Positions 42,954 to 53,991 of a DNA stretch of 64,000 bases are shown here, in pieces. The DNA is from Aulostomus chinensis (Eukaryota > Chordata > Actinopteri > Syngnathiformes > Aulostomidae): the NCBI GenBank assembly GCA_037954235.1, contig JBBMOA010000017.1:16886527-16950526 (forward strand), given 5' to 3'. A model generated the notes under the pieces. The model did not search any database, was not told the origin of the DNA, and worked only from the letters and a program-made list of their open reading frames with translations. A program made the translations under genes and the position numbers. Position 1 is the stretch's first letter, and each line of letters begins with the position of its first letter.

Positions 42954-43226
42954 AGAAAGCCTGCTCATAACACACCTCTCCCTGTGTAATGTAGCAGCCT
43001 TGTCATTGCTGGTCACATGTTTTGATGGTGCTCGGTGTCACGGCTGGTTCACATGTTGTTTTGATCCGTGCTGTCGGAGCCCAGTGAGCTCACACAGACA
43101 CAGCTGGCTTGGGTGGAGCTGCTAGGGGTACACAGGGAGTTGAAGGACATGGATCCTTGCCAACACATTTCATACATAGTGCATATCTTACAAGTGCAGC
43201 TGAGAATTAGAGATAGGGGACCCTCA

Positions 43227-43228
43227 CC

Positions 43229-43271
<43 letters not shown>
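43227..43271. repeat. (C)19(CA)n compound tract
   Basis: A long C run (43227-43245) passes straight into CA repeats. It is one of several C/CA or TG/G compound loci here. Confidence 0.95.
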
Positions 43272-43275
<4 letters not shown>

Positions 43276-43393
43276 GCACACATCCATCCAGACACACTGC
43301 CCACCCCACCATCTGCCCGCCTGGGGGGCTGAGAGCTCTATGGCTTAGCTTCTATATTAGCCAGCATGACAGCACTGCCCTCAATCAACCCCT

Positions 43394-43394
<1 letters not shown>

Positions 43395-43440
<46 letters not shown>
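43395..43440. repeat. (CA)n microsatellite
   Basis: About 23 CA units preceded by ATA. Confidence 0.95.
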
Positions 43441-43442
<2 letters not shown>

Positions 43443-44169
43443 TCTCGTCCCTTCTCCTCTTATCACCCCCCTACCCAACCCCTCACTATTTTAATGACAG
43501 GAGTGTGTAAGTGTGAGTCTTGCTTTTCCTTAATATCAGTGTAAATGAGAGATTACCAGCCTTTAACAGCAGTAAAGAAAGTTAGGACGTTATTTTCCTC
43601 TCACTGTCTAATTTGGTTGTTGCTTGGAGGAAACGACGAGGCCAGCAAAGGTTAGGTCGTTGCAGGGGTGCGCGCGCGCGTGTGCGTGTGTGTGTGGTTG
43701 TTCTTACTAGTTGTGTGTCTGTGTGAGGGTTACAGGTCTTCAAGTGGATAAAATTAGAAAGTTCCATGTAGCTTTTACAAAAATAGTCAGGTTCTCCTTT
43801 CGTTGTTTTCCTTGACGCATTGGTCTCTCCTCCTCTCTGGCGACTAGATGATGTCCATCTTTGTTCAGCCTCCTCGTTGAGAGTGTAAATCTCACATCTT
43901 GTTCACTGACAGCCAAGTTAAACACATTTAGGGGAATTTCAAGAATCAGATTCTTCATTGGGCTGTTAAAGGATTGAAACATTTGGATGACAAATAAAAA
44001 GACATACGAAAGAGATTAAACAATTGCCTTGCCATAAAAGTTCTTTTATTAATGCATTAAACAGCACAAAAAAAAAGTTTCGGGGCCAAAACTTCTCCTC
44101 CAGTTTCCATCCGAAGTTGACAAGTTCTTTTGAAGTTGCATCTCACAATCGCAACCTCTAAGATGTGGA

Positions 44170-44380
44170 GATGATGGTGCACTTCTATGTGGCTCTCATT
44201 GATTTCATCCTCCAGCACCATCTGCTACGCTGTGGTCACTGCCAAGGACAAGGGCAGACTGCGGCGGATCATCTGCTCCACTGAGAAGGTGATTGGCTGC
44301 AATCTGCCATCCCTCCAGGACCTGTACAGCTCCTGGACCCTGAGGTGTACAGGTAAAACTGTTAGCTTGACCCACTCCCA
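44170..44380 (+). mobile_element. L2-like LINE reverse-transcriptase relic
   Basis: A short stretch translates as fragments of the C-terminal part of an L2/Maui-type LINE polyprotein. FYVALI lies in one frame and, after a frameshift near 44205, the next frame carries KDKGRLRRIICSTEKVIG and LPSLQDLYSS. The frameshift and the loss of homology after about 44355 show that it is dead. It is plus-strand oriented and ends shortly before a run of 21 C bases at 44479. Confidence 0.68.
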
Positions 44381-46327
44381 GCTTGGAACACAAACTTTTT
44401 TTTGAAACATCCATCAAGACTAAAAACTCACACCTCAAGACCAATTTATTCTCATTCGCTGCTGGTCTCATCAATAATCCCCCCCCCCCCCCCCCCCCCA
44501 CAGATGTTGTTTTGAGCTAATGTGAAGATTTTGACCTTTTGGAAAGCAGTTGGTTGAACTTGACTTTTGCTCTCACCCATCACTAAAGGTTTCTATGCCT
44601 AGTCGTCTTTTAATTCACAAAGACATGACTTCATCATCATTCAGAAAGCCTCATGCACGTCTCCGGAAACACAAGAGAGACCCAAGATTAACAACAGCAA
44701 GAAAGTATACAAATCATCTGTTTACATACCCTAAGACACATTGTTCAAGACCATGTAAGCCTTCCTCGTCCAGCTGTATACTCAATAATTCAAAAACGCT
44801 TTGAGTTGGGTAGTTTTTTTTTTAAATCAAATCAAACACCTCTGGTACTAGACTCTTACGTTACCACGGCCAGGACTCCGTTAAATTGGAAGGTATTGCA
44901 TGGCACGGCGTCACACGTCGGGCCTTGTAATCTGCAGGCAGCATTTGCACTGAATGTGCCAGCCGGTCGTGCTTGTGGGACAGAGGCATAGAGGCACTGA
45001 GAGGTAAACCAGAATTGTTATAGTGGGGTTAAAACACACAGTTTGTGCTTTTTTTTTGCTGTTGTTGACCTTTGGTCTCCATTAGCTTTCAGCGACAAGC
45101 ATGTGGCTGGTGTTTTAATAATTCTGGATTCAACAAGAAGTCATGCACGTAAGGGAAAGAGATCATCTTATTAAAATCAAGACATGTAAAGACGAGTAAT
45201 AGCGCTTGATAAATTGTCATTTTCGGCTGAAGTATCGCTTTAAACACAGCAAGTGACACATTATTCTTCAGTAGCAGAGCCGCAATATCTAGAACATCTC
45301 CTGCCTTATAGGTGAAGTCAGATGTTTACACACACAGAAGTCAGATGTGTGTTGTTTGGAGTTGGGGACTTGGTTGGTTCTCCTAATGCCAGGGTGGACA
45401 TTTCAGAACAACAGGCTCTGATGCCTCAAAACTCTCCCACACTCTGCTATAAATAATGGCAGGTTACTAAAGGCTGAGTGACTCACACACTTTCTTCTTG
45501 CTGCTACTCTCTCACTTCTCCTCCTGTTGCTGTCATAGGGGGCTTAACACCACCCCCCACCCCACCCATGAAAACGCTTGTACAGTTTATCACAGCCTTG
45601 TGTTGCCTAAGCCGCCGCTGACGGCTGCTGAGTTCGCTCATGATAGCAACTCATGTTAAAGATCCGCTCACAGAGAGAAAGGGGATGTTTTCTTGCCTTG
45701 CTACGTATTGCGCTTTAATACAGCTAATTACACATTTTAATCAAGGCTAGCACTGTATTGATTTTGATCTGTGCTAAGACGGGGTGGAGGTTGTGTGTGT
45801 GTGTGTGGGGGGGGGGGGGGGCAGTGTTAACTATACTGATTATTCCTGCTTCAGTAGAGCTGTCACTCACCCTCCCAATGATCCCATCAACTCTTCCCTC
45901 CTGCCCCTGTCGAGAGAGGACTGGTGGAGACAACGAGTTGAAGTCATCCTGGACTTATAATTAATCTCTTGTCGACTTCTATTGACACGTCCACTCTTTG
46001 ATTAAATAATTACCTAAATGCAATAAGCCTCCGTGATTGAGTCATAATCCTGAATAAGCTGTAACCAACTATGGTCACCTCCTTCACTATGATTAGCTCA
46101 TCACTTGCTTGGTTGCCAGAGCAGTAGTTACCCCCCAATCTGTTATGGTCTTGGACAACAGTTCGGGGGGGGGGGGGTCCTGACAACAGGTTCTCATTCG
46201 GTAGAGTTTAACTCATGGAATGTGTGGAGGTACACACACATATGCCCATGTATGCAAATGCATTCACACGCGTGTCTGCACATTCTGACAAGTGCAGTTT
46301 CTCACATTATACTATCTCTCAGCAAAA

Positions 46328-46329
<2 letters not shown>

Positions 46330-46386
<57 letters not shown>
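46330..46386. repeat. (CA)n microsatellite
   Basis: About 28 CA units, first of two CA tracts 104 bases apart. Confidence 0.95.
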
Positions 46387-46389
<3 letters not shown>

Positions 46390-46487
46390 TCCCTTCATAT
46401 ATGCACTAGCAAACACATGCATGTCTACCCACCTGCCCACCCAGGACTCCCACACATAGACAGCCTGGCATCTGTCATGGGGGGGTG

Positions 46488-46489
<2 letters not shown>

Positions 46490-46561
<72 letters not shown>
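46490..46561. repeat. (CA)36 microsatellite
   Basis: About 36 pure CA units, facing the (TG)n(G)n tract at 46734-46788. Confidence 0.95.
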
Positions 46562-46564
<3 letters not shown>

Positions 46565-46732
46565 ATACATCCCTGCACACAGACATGCAGCCATGTTGTC
46601 TGCAGCGAGTGTACCCTTTTGACCCTTTGACAGGTACACGGAGGATCTCAAAGTGAGAGGAGAAGCCTCAGAGCAGGTCTACAAGTCAGAGATGTGCCCT
46701 CTCTGTAGGTAGCTGTCCAACTCCTCAGGGCT

Positions 46733-46733
<1 letters not shown>

Positions 46734-46775
<42 letters not shown>

Positions 46776-46788
46776 GGGGGGGGGGGGG
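46734..46788. repeat. (GT)n(G)n compound tract
   Basis: About 20 GT units end in a run of G bases, the same compound form as at 41728, 45791 and 53952. Confidence 0.95.
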
Positions 46789-47409
46789 TAGATGGTGATG
46801 CCTCTCCCAGGAAGCCATAACTCTCCACTCAGGAAGTGAGGTGTGTCTGGAGCTTTATCTACATCTGTCTGGGAGAAAAGCAGGGGGACAAGAGGTCAGA
46901 CAAGAACGGGACTACTTTTATCATGTTTTATGTATGATGTTTGGCATGGGTTTGAATAGTAACATGTGTCTGAAGGTGATGCAAATAGAGAGGAGACGAA
47001 AAAATAAAAAGAGGGAGGAAGTTACCAGAACTGTGCTTCCTTTGTCAACAAAAGAAAAAAAAGACTGGAAACACTTGAGTGTGATGCCATTCCAGAGTAA
47101 CAACTTGTATCATGTATCGATCACAGCTGCTGCACATGCATCTGTTGAGGTAGCTTTGGACTCTTCAGTTATTACCTAAACACAGAAAATATTCTTTTAT
47201 CGTTGCTCCTCATGCTGCTCACAGCCGCCACCTTCAGAAATGAACGTCTTCTCACCCCACGATGGCTTGTCGGAGTCCCTCTGGTCCCGGGGATGTTGAG
47301 GGACCTTCTGAAATAACGCATTTGAAGAAGAGAAATGATCAGCTCTCGCTTAAGTCGTGTCAAGAGCTTTCGGGTTGGGGGCGGGGGGGGGGGGGGCAAT
47401 CCTTGTGAA

Positions 47410-47760
47410 CTCCTCCAACACTCCCAGGCATATAATTAAAAGGTAGTTTCTAATTTCTATGAGAGTAAATTAGCGCCTCGGCTTCATTGTTAAACCCTAG
47501 CTGGTGGCGTGTAGCCTGGGGAGATGGATTGAATGGATCAGAGAGCGTTGGACAGTCGCTGGATAATTTTGACAATGGGGGTACGGAGGGGGTATCATCC
47601 ATCACTCAAGAGCTTACATGAAAGTTTTGACAGGTAGAGGTCAAGACAATGTGGCAGGAGCCAACAGAGATGGATGCCTTTAATTTGGGTAATGAAGAGT
47701 TAACCATCTTGGGAGAGCAAGAGGAGCGTTAAATGGGAGAGCCACTCGCCATTAAAAAGA
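47410..47760. promoter_or_regulatory. Candidate conserved non-coding element
   Basis: Unique sequence after the G-run at 47384-47396, with CATATAATTAAAAGG, GTAAATTAGCGCC, CTTCATTGTTAAACCC (SOX-like) and GGATAATTTTGACAATGG. A second similar patch follows at 47900-48080. Confidence 0.28.
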
Positions 47761-49236
47761 AAAAAAAAAGTCTTATTTAATTCCTCCAACCCCCTAATGA
47801 AAGACATCAGAACACAATCCTTGATTGACAACGAGGCCCTGGCTGTAATTCCCTGCAGACAGTTCACTTAACCCCCCCCCCCCCTCCCCTTGTTAATCTC
47901 AAATATAATGAATTGCAAAACTAAGGTTAAATGTGGCGACGTGAATTCATTATCACTAATACAGTTAGACCATAAGATGATTTACAGTTCAGTCTCTCTT
48001 ATTTTCATTAACGGCGAACAGCTTTGATTTAGCCGAGATACTGTTAGCCTCTTCGTCCTTATCATCAATCTCACTGGCTTTAGGTCATTGTCCTCCTTTT
48101 TATATGTGACCTCCTCACACTAGAATAGAGCAAAGAATGAAAATATGCAGAAACCTGGTGGACAATTTTTCTTCATTTTTTTTTTTTCCCCGTCTGTGTT
48201 AAGTGTGAGACCACTCTTTATCGCTTCCTGTGAAATTATATTCATCCTGAGCTGTCATTCAACTTCATCCTTGACCCCGGTCTTATTGTTGCAGGCTTAA
48301 TGGTGGTGCTTTGGCTAAGATAATAGTTAATGCTCAATTGTCTACCAGCACAGGTCTGCCAGAGCCTATCTCTCACACACCAAAACACCAGGGGGCCACA
48401 TCTGCATGTACTGCCCGTACACACTCCGCTTATCAGCCATTAACTAAAAAAGAGAAGGTGTCAGATACGCGTGTTTTCTTTTCAAGATGTGAAATCAAAT
48501 GGGTCAAATATTGTGGTTGTTCGGTGGCTCGGCCAGGAATGTCATACCGCAACCAGCCTGTTGATTGTCAGGCTTTTCCCATTCAGAATGGATACCTATG
48601 ACAGGTAATGCACTATAAATGGGTTGTTGTTGAGTTTTTTTTCAAGTGAAACGGGGGGATATGTGCGAATGTTATTCTTAGAGTGGTGAGGGGACATCTG
48701 AACCAAACCGGTGGGTTTTTTTTTTTAGTGACGTGTTGGCTTCATTTGCATTCGCTGTTTTGGTGATAAAACATGGAGTTTGGTTAGCCGTACGTGTTAG
48801 CAATTGTGACAAAGACTGGGGAGTTTTCAAATCGGGAGGTTAGAAGACTTGCAGTTGCTAATTCTGGTGACAAAACCGAGTACTTTGTTGTTGTTGTTGC
48901 TGTTTTAAGGCTGAAAAGGAACGTCCAGCGTTTATGCTTGAGGTTGTCATTGCAGGGATTTGTGCTGCTGCGCTGATCTCTCGCATTTCCGGGCATTTGT
49001 AGGCTTAGTCATCAGAATCACAATAAAATTTTTCATAAGAGGAAGAAGGTTTTGTGAGGATAAACCTTCATGCTACATGACGTCTAGCCAATTTACTGAA
49101 AATAGGAAGTGATAAACATCCGCCTGCCTCAACATTTTTTATTCCTGAAATGATTATGTGTGTGTGTGTGTGTATCTGAATTGTCTCATATATATTGCAT
49201 CTGCACATGTGTGTCTGTGTTACAGGTCCACCTACA

Positions 49237-49352
49237 AACACGCACGCGTACGTGACCGTCGTGCATAAATGTGACAAATTTGTAAGAGTTCACCAACACG
49301 CACGCGTACGTGACCGTCGTGCATAAATGTGACAAATTTGTAAGAGTTCACC
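49237..49352. repeat. Perfect 58-bp tandem duplication
   Basis: Two adjacent 58-base units, 49237-49294 and 49295-49352, are identical at every position; two more bases of a third unit follow. The unit is CpG-rich at its start (ACGCACGCGTACGTGACC) and A/T-rich later. Perfect identity points to a recent duplication, or to an assembly artefact. Confidence 0.95.
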
Positions 49353-50041
49353 AAGTAGAGGCTGCAGCAGCAACGATGACTGACAGGAAGGTTATGGGAT
49401 CCTAATGACGGGGTTTTAAAGCTAACGCGACTGCTAATTGGGGTGATGTGTCTGTCCTGTGTCCCCTCAAGACATGTCTAGCTACCAGGGATTAGCTATG
49501 ATTAAAGTACTGGTCTTCCTAGTGCTTTAACACCTCTCACAGTACTTATCCACAATGGTCAGATTACTGGAGTGATGGACAGATAGAGATCAGAGGGGCC
49601 GCGATATATCTAGACAGTTAGTTTGAAGCCTATTTTAGCCATCGTGGCTGTACGGCCGTGAGTGTTATATCACATATCACCACGTGTGATAAGAGAAAAG
49701 AGCAGACGGAGAGCCAATGTAATATTTATGCAATCAGCTTGTTATATAAAAGTAGTTCAAATATAATGCCTGGGGATATTTTTCACGTTATCGTGTTTTA
49801 AAAAAGGTCAAAAAGGGGGGGGGGGGGGGGAGGTCTTACACAAAACACAATTACAGAGTGTAAAATCATTATGTTGTGCTGGCAAACAATTTAGTCGAGC
49901 ATCACATTAAGTACGCTGTAATGGTTCTCCCCAATTAACAAGACACTAATTATGTGTTGTTTCCACCACAGGTTTACGGACCTTTCCTTCGTCTAATACC
50001 TTCATGGTAAAACTTTGTGATATTCTTATTAATTTTAAAAG

Positions 50042-50080
<39 letters not shown>

Positions 50081-51787
50081 CACTAATTCCTAGTAAGGAG
50101 AACGTCAGAGAGAGAAAGAGAGCAAACATGGCTATTTTATTGAATATTGATTTCTTATTTTGACTCCAGGCCACCAGCTAAACCTTGCAGTGGTGGCCAA
50201 ATTTCCAGGGAAACACAGACACACACACAGACACAAAACTCACCTATATTTATTAGTCGGAGGTTTGAAATGAAATGAGGTTTGACTCTTGTTCTTTGTT
50301 AGTCCCTGTGTGTGTGTGTGTGTGTTCTTGTACTTGTATTTAACCAACAGAGTGAGGACATTTTTATAAAGTGATGACATTCTCACATCTTCAAAAGGCC
50401 GTTTAAAGGTCAAGACTTGGTTTTAGGGTGGAGGTTAGAATCAGGTACCGAAAATTCTCATACCTTGTCTCATACGCTGGACACACACTTCTAATGAGAT
50501 TTGGGATTAGCGTTGGGATGCATCAAGGAGGAACTGTTTGCAGGAAGAGAAAGAGCTAACCCGTTCATACCTGTATGACTCAATTCTTCTTTTTTTTTGG
50601 TTGAAACTTCTCTATTTATTTTCTGAATTATCTCACGGCTCTGATCTGCTCCACTGACAGAAAAACCTCACGAGAATGGAACAGTAAATCTGAGGCAACG
50701 GTAATGGAGATACCTGAACGAGAGAGCTTTCCAGACAGCCACATAGTGACATCATCGGTATCTATGCGCCACACTGTAGACAGTTATGTAAGAGTGTACG
50801 GTGGCCCTGAGAGCTCAAAACACTGCATTTGAAAAAGAAAAAAAAAAAACAAGACAATAAACACATACAAAAAAAGTGAAAAATCCTAGTCGCTCGCTAG
50901 GTTGCAGTGTTACGTGCATTTTCGTGTTACGAGTTTGTAGTGTTTTGGAATGTGTTGTGTTGTGCAAAGTTTTGTGCGTTTGAAGGATTTCTGAAACGCG
51001 TTGAGTTTGCTGTGTTTGTGTCATGCGTTGTGAGTTTGCGGTGTTTGTGTCATGCGTTGTGAGTTTGCAGCATTTCTGCAAGGTGTTGCGAGTTTGCATT
51101 TTTCTGTGTCTGTTGTGTTGTGACTTTGCTACTCTTGGGCAAAGTGTTGTGTGAGTTATCAGCTCATTTTCTAGCCATCTGTTGTTAAAGTAAGATATTT
51201 TTCCTCATTTGCTTGTGTTTTTTTTTTTGTTTTTTAATTTTACCTGAATAAACACTTTTATTCACCACAGCTGAATATATTTCATACCTCCCTTGGATCC
51301 AAACCTTTAATGTTTTCACCTCGTGAAAACACTCAAAGCTTTACGATAGCCAAGTTAGCTGCCTAACTGCTAACAGACGCACAACCAAACTTTCTGTTAT
51401 TGATCTGTGGTTGTTCAACACTTTCTGGTGCCTTCCCTCATATCCCTGAGTCTCCTTCAGTGACCTTTACTGGTAAGATAGAGATAGCTCTTGAAGCATA
51501 CAGAGGGCTGTGGAGGATTTGCCAAAAGAGGGCATTTATGAAAATCTTTCTTGGAGCCTGTCTAAGAAATCCTTAAGAGACATGAAGGGGAAGAGCAGTG
51601 AGTCAGTACGTGGGGGAAACTCTGATACGGACATGATTCAGGAGGGAAATACTAGTCTATATGTGCATACGTAGTACAGTATGTGTAATGAATAAAGTGG
51701 GAAGTCACAGGACTCTATTGAAGTTTTCTTCTTTTTTTTCCTGTTGTTCCATTGGTATCTCCAGACACTGGGGGGAAAAAAAAAATG

Positions 51788-51822
<35 letters not shown>

Positions 51823-52315
51823 TTGAGGGCAGAAGTTGTGATTCCGATGGCGTGCCATGTGTATAGACCAAAGTTTTCAAGGATTCCAAAGCTAACTAGA
51901 AGACAATGTGTTCCGTAATACATGTTTATTTCCAAATGAATGAGATTTATGCGTATGGAAAATAGATGAAAGGCTGTTCTATCTTATTTCAGAGTGCTGC
52001 GAAACATCAGTTGGCCCCCACGACTGAACCACCACCCCCCCCCCCCAATAAAAATTAAAAAAAGAAAAAAAAACAACCCAGGATGTTTTCCTTCTGGCCC
52101 ACATGATTATGATTATGTTTACAAAGTTGTTCAGTGTTTACTTTGCTGTGTTTTATCATATCTTTGCATCTTTTTTTCCACATTTTTTTTTTTTGAAGGC
52201 ATAAAGCAGTTGAACTAATTCCTCCCTAGATTTCAGTGGTTATTTGTCACCATGTGCTTTGAGGAATTGATTTTCTCCCTTCCCCTGCTACATTGATGAA
52301 ACCCCTCCTGGGGTA

Positions 52316-52318
<3 letters not shown>
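49353..52318. other. Non-coding stretch
   Basis: Contains a G run (49816-49830), a CA tract (50043-50073), the 29-bp minisatellite, an AT tract (51794-51818) and poly-T/A runs. The 50650-50930 part has the look of multicopy repeat DNA leading into the minisatellite. No gene. Confidence 0.6.
50925..51150. repeat. Decayed minisatellite, 29-bp unit
   Basis: GAGTTTGC recurs at 51003, 51032, 51061 and 51090, giving a 29-base period. Older, more diverged units extend to about 50925 on the left and 51150 on the right. Units carry TGTTTGTGTCATGCGTTGT. The apparent reading frame on the other strand is only the repeat translated. Confidence 0.8.

Positions 52319-52391
<73 letters not shown>
52319..52391. 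repeat. (TG)36 microsatellite
   Basis: Among the longest pure TG tracts in the window, followed by a G-rich stretch (52392-52408). Confidence 0.95.
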
Positions 52392-52393
<2 letters not shown>

Positions 52394-52574
52394 GGGGTGG
52401 GGGGGTGGTTTCCTCTGGGAATTCATCTTGCACTGATAACTTTGAGCTATCTTATCTGGTCACTGTTCAAACAAGAGTGAATGCTCAGATTTGCTTCAGG
52501 TGTTTGTCTCTTCACAGGTCCATTTCATCTTGTTTTAGTTTTTCAAGGTTATAAAACTCTGAATGATCCGGCTG

Positions 52575-52725
52575 AATCTTTTATCTATATCTATATATAT
52601 AGATATAGATTTTTATAAAGATATATAGATATAGATATATATAGATATATATAGAGATATAGATATATATAGAGATATATAGATATAGATATATATGTAG
52701 ATATATAGATATATAGATATGATAA
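52575..52725. repeat. (TATAGA)n A/T-rich array with a perfect 28-bp palindrome
   Basis: A low-complexity array of TATAGATA-type units. Positions 52583-52610 form a perfect palindrome of 28 bases (left half ATCTATATCTATAT), able to extrude as a hairpin. It lies 65 bases left of the MITE at 52790. Confidence 0.9.
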
Positions 52726-52789
52726 CTTAGTGTTAGCTTCTTTGTATTATCGGTGTGTGTGTGGGGGGGGGGTGTAATGAAAGAACATA

Positions 52790-53125
52790 ATTTAATAACA
52801 AAACAGTTGTGTGTGTTGTAATTGTTGTAAACCCTTCATAAACCATTAATTAAATGTTGTAAATTACTTGTACCTTAATTTCCCACATATCAATGTCAGG
52901 GTCAGTGTTTGGCAAGATGTAGGTATGCTATATGTGCATGTTGTTGTATAGCACACCTTCATCTTACCAAATAGTGACCCCCAATTATATTAATGTATTT
53001 CACATGAATATATGTCATTTACAACTGTTAATTAAGGATTTATGAAGGCTTTACAACACAATGACACACTTACAACCGTTTATTATTCTTTATTAGGGGA
53101 GACTTATTGTTAAGTGGTACGTAAA
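52790..53125. mobile_element. MITE with long terminal/subterminal inverted repeats
   Basis: Two 39-base arms, 52827-52865 and 53016-53054, are reverse complements at 33 of 39 positions around a 150-base A/T-rich centre. Weaker complementarity continues outward (left flank AACAGTTGTGTGTG, right flank ACACTTACAACCG). The right flank runs on to ACTTATTGTTAAGTGGTAC, a terminus type seen in fish hAT-like MITEs. No coding content. Exact ends and target duplication are not resolved; the left end may be obscured by the (TG)(G) tract at 52751-52772. Confidence 0.6.
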
Positions 53126-53951
53126 AACAATACTTTTTATTTAAAAAAAATATGCTTTATGAAATAAATAAAAATTAAATGTAAAAGTAATCATGAAAAC
53201 TACGAGTGGAGTGAGCTATGTATGGAACATGGGATCATTAATTTTTATTCAAGCCAAAACAAACAACACCACCCCCCCCCCCCCCCACCCACCCACCCAC
53301 CACCACCCGGACTTCTGGGTAATCCTACCTACTAATTATAACGAGAGATTTGTCCACGGGGCATGGATTCTCAATTTGTCACGCTGCTTTGAACTGTCAC
53401 TATTCGACTTGGTGGTGCAAAGATCATAAACCAGTAAAACTTCAGAGCAACAGGATGCGACTGAGGGTGACTAAGCACGGCGGAGGCCTCTCACCATCTC
53501 ACCAGTCGCTACACAGACTGGCTTGTAGTCAACACTATCTTATCTTATGGGTGGGGGTGGGGGTGGGGAGGGGGGGGTGCAAGTCTGGGCTGGCGGGGGG
53601 GGGGGGGAGCAGAGCCACATGGTTTCAACTGGAACAATTTCAGGCTTTTTTTTCCCAAGCGAGTGATAAACAGATCTATTTCCAAGTGACACATGTGACT
53701 GCATCAACCTGGATTGTTTTATTTTTTTTTAAGTTTCTGTTGAACAAAAATGTTCATAATAACTTCATGCCAAGCTGGGTTTTTTTTTTCCTTTTTTTTA
53801 TTATTTTTAAAGAACACACACTCCCTGGACTGTGTCCTCTGATATGTGTGAGTGCAGGGACCTGACCTGCAGCCATACAATCCATCAGCATTAGTCCTAC
53901 ACATTCTCCAGACTAAACACGCTCTCATTACAGTGGCAGCAAATGCTCGGG

Positions 53952-53991
53952 GGTGTGTGTGTGTGTGTGTGTGTGTGGGGGGGGGGGGGGG
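53952..53991. repeat. (TG)n(G)n compound tract
   Basis: About 13 TG units followed by 14 or so G bases. Confidence 0.95.

Larger units (their letters stand above)
38561..44169. other. Non-coding stretch
   Basis: Mostly unique, with the 39.7 and 41.1 kb motif-rich blocks, a poly-A run (40127-40146), a TG/G compound tract (41728-41760), CA tracts near 42930, 43245 and 43395, and an alternating GC/TG patch (43670-43696). No gene recognised. Confidence 0.62.
44381..49236. other. Non-coding stretch
   Basis: Contains a C run of 21 (44479-44499), a TG/G compound tract (45791-45822), the CA and TG tracts near 46.3-46.8 kb, octamers at 46252, 46979 and 48744, a G run (47384-47396) and unique sequence. 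No gene. Confidence 0.62.

Noticed and set aside
46105..46656. 183-residue open reading frame
   Set aside because: Dominated by His-Thr runs from two (CA)n tracts; not a gene.
53350..53865. 171-residue open reading frame
   Set aside because: Runs through G-rich and T-rich low-complexity stretches and has no recognisable domain.
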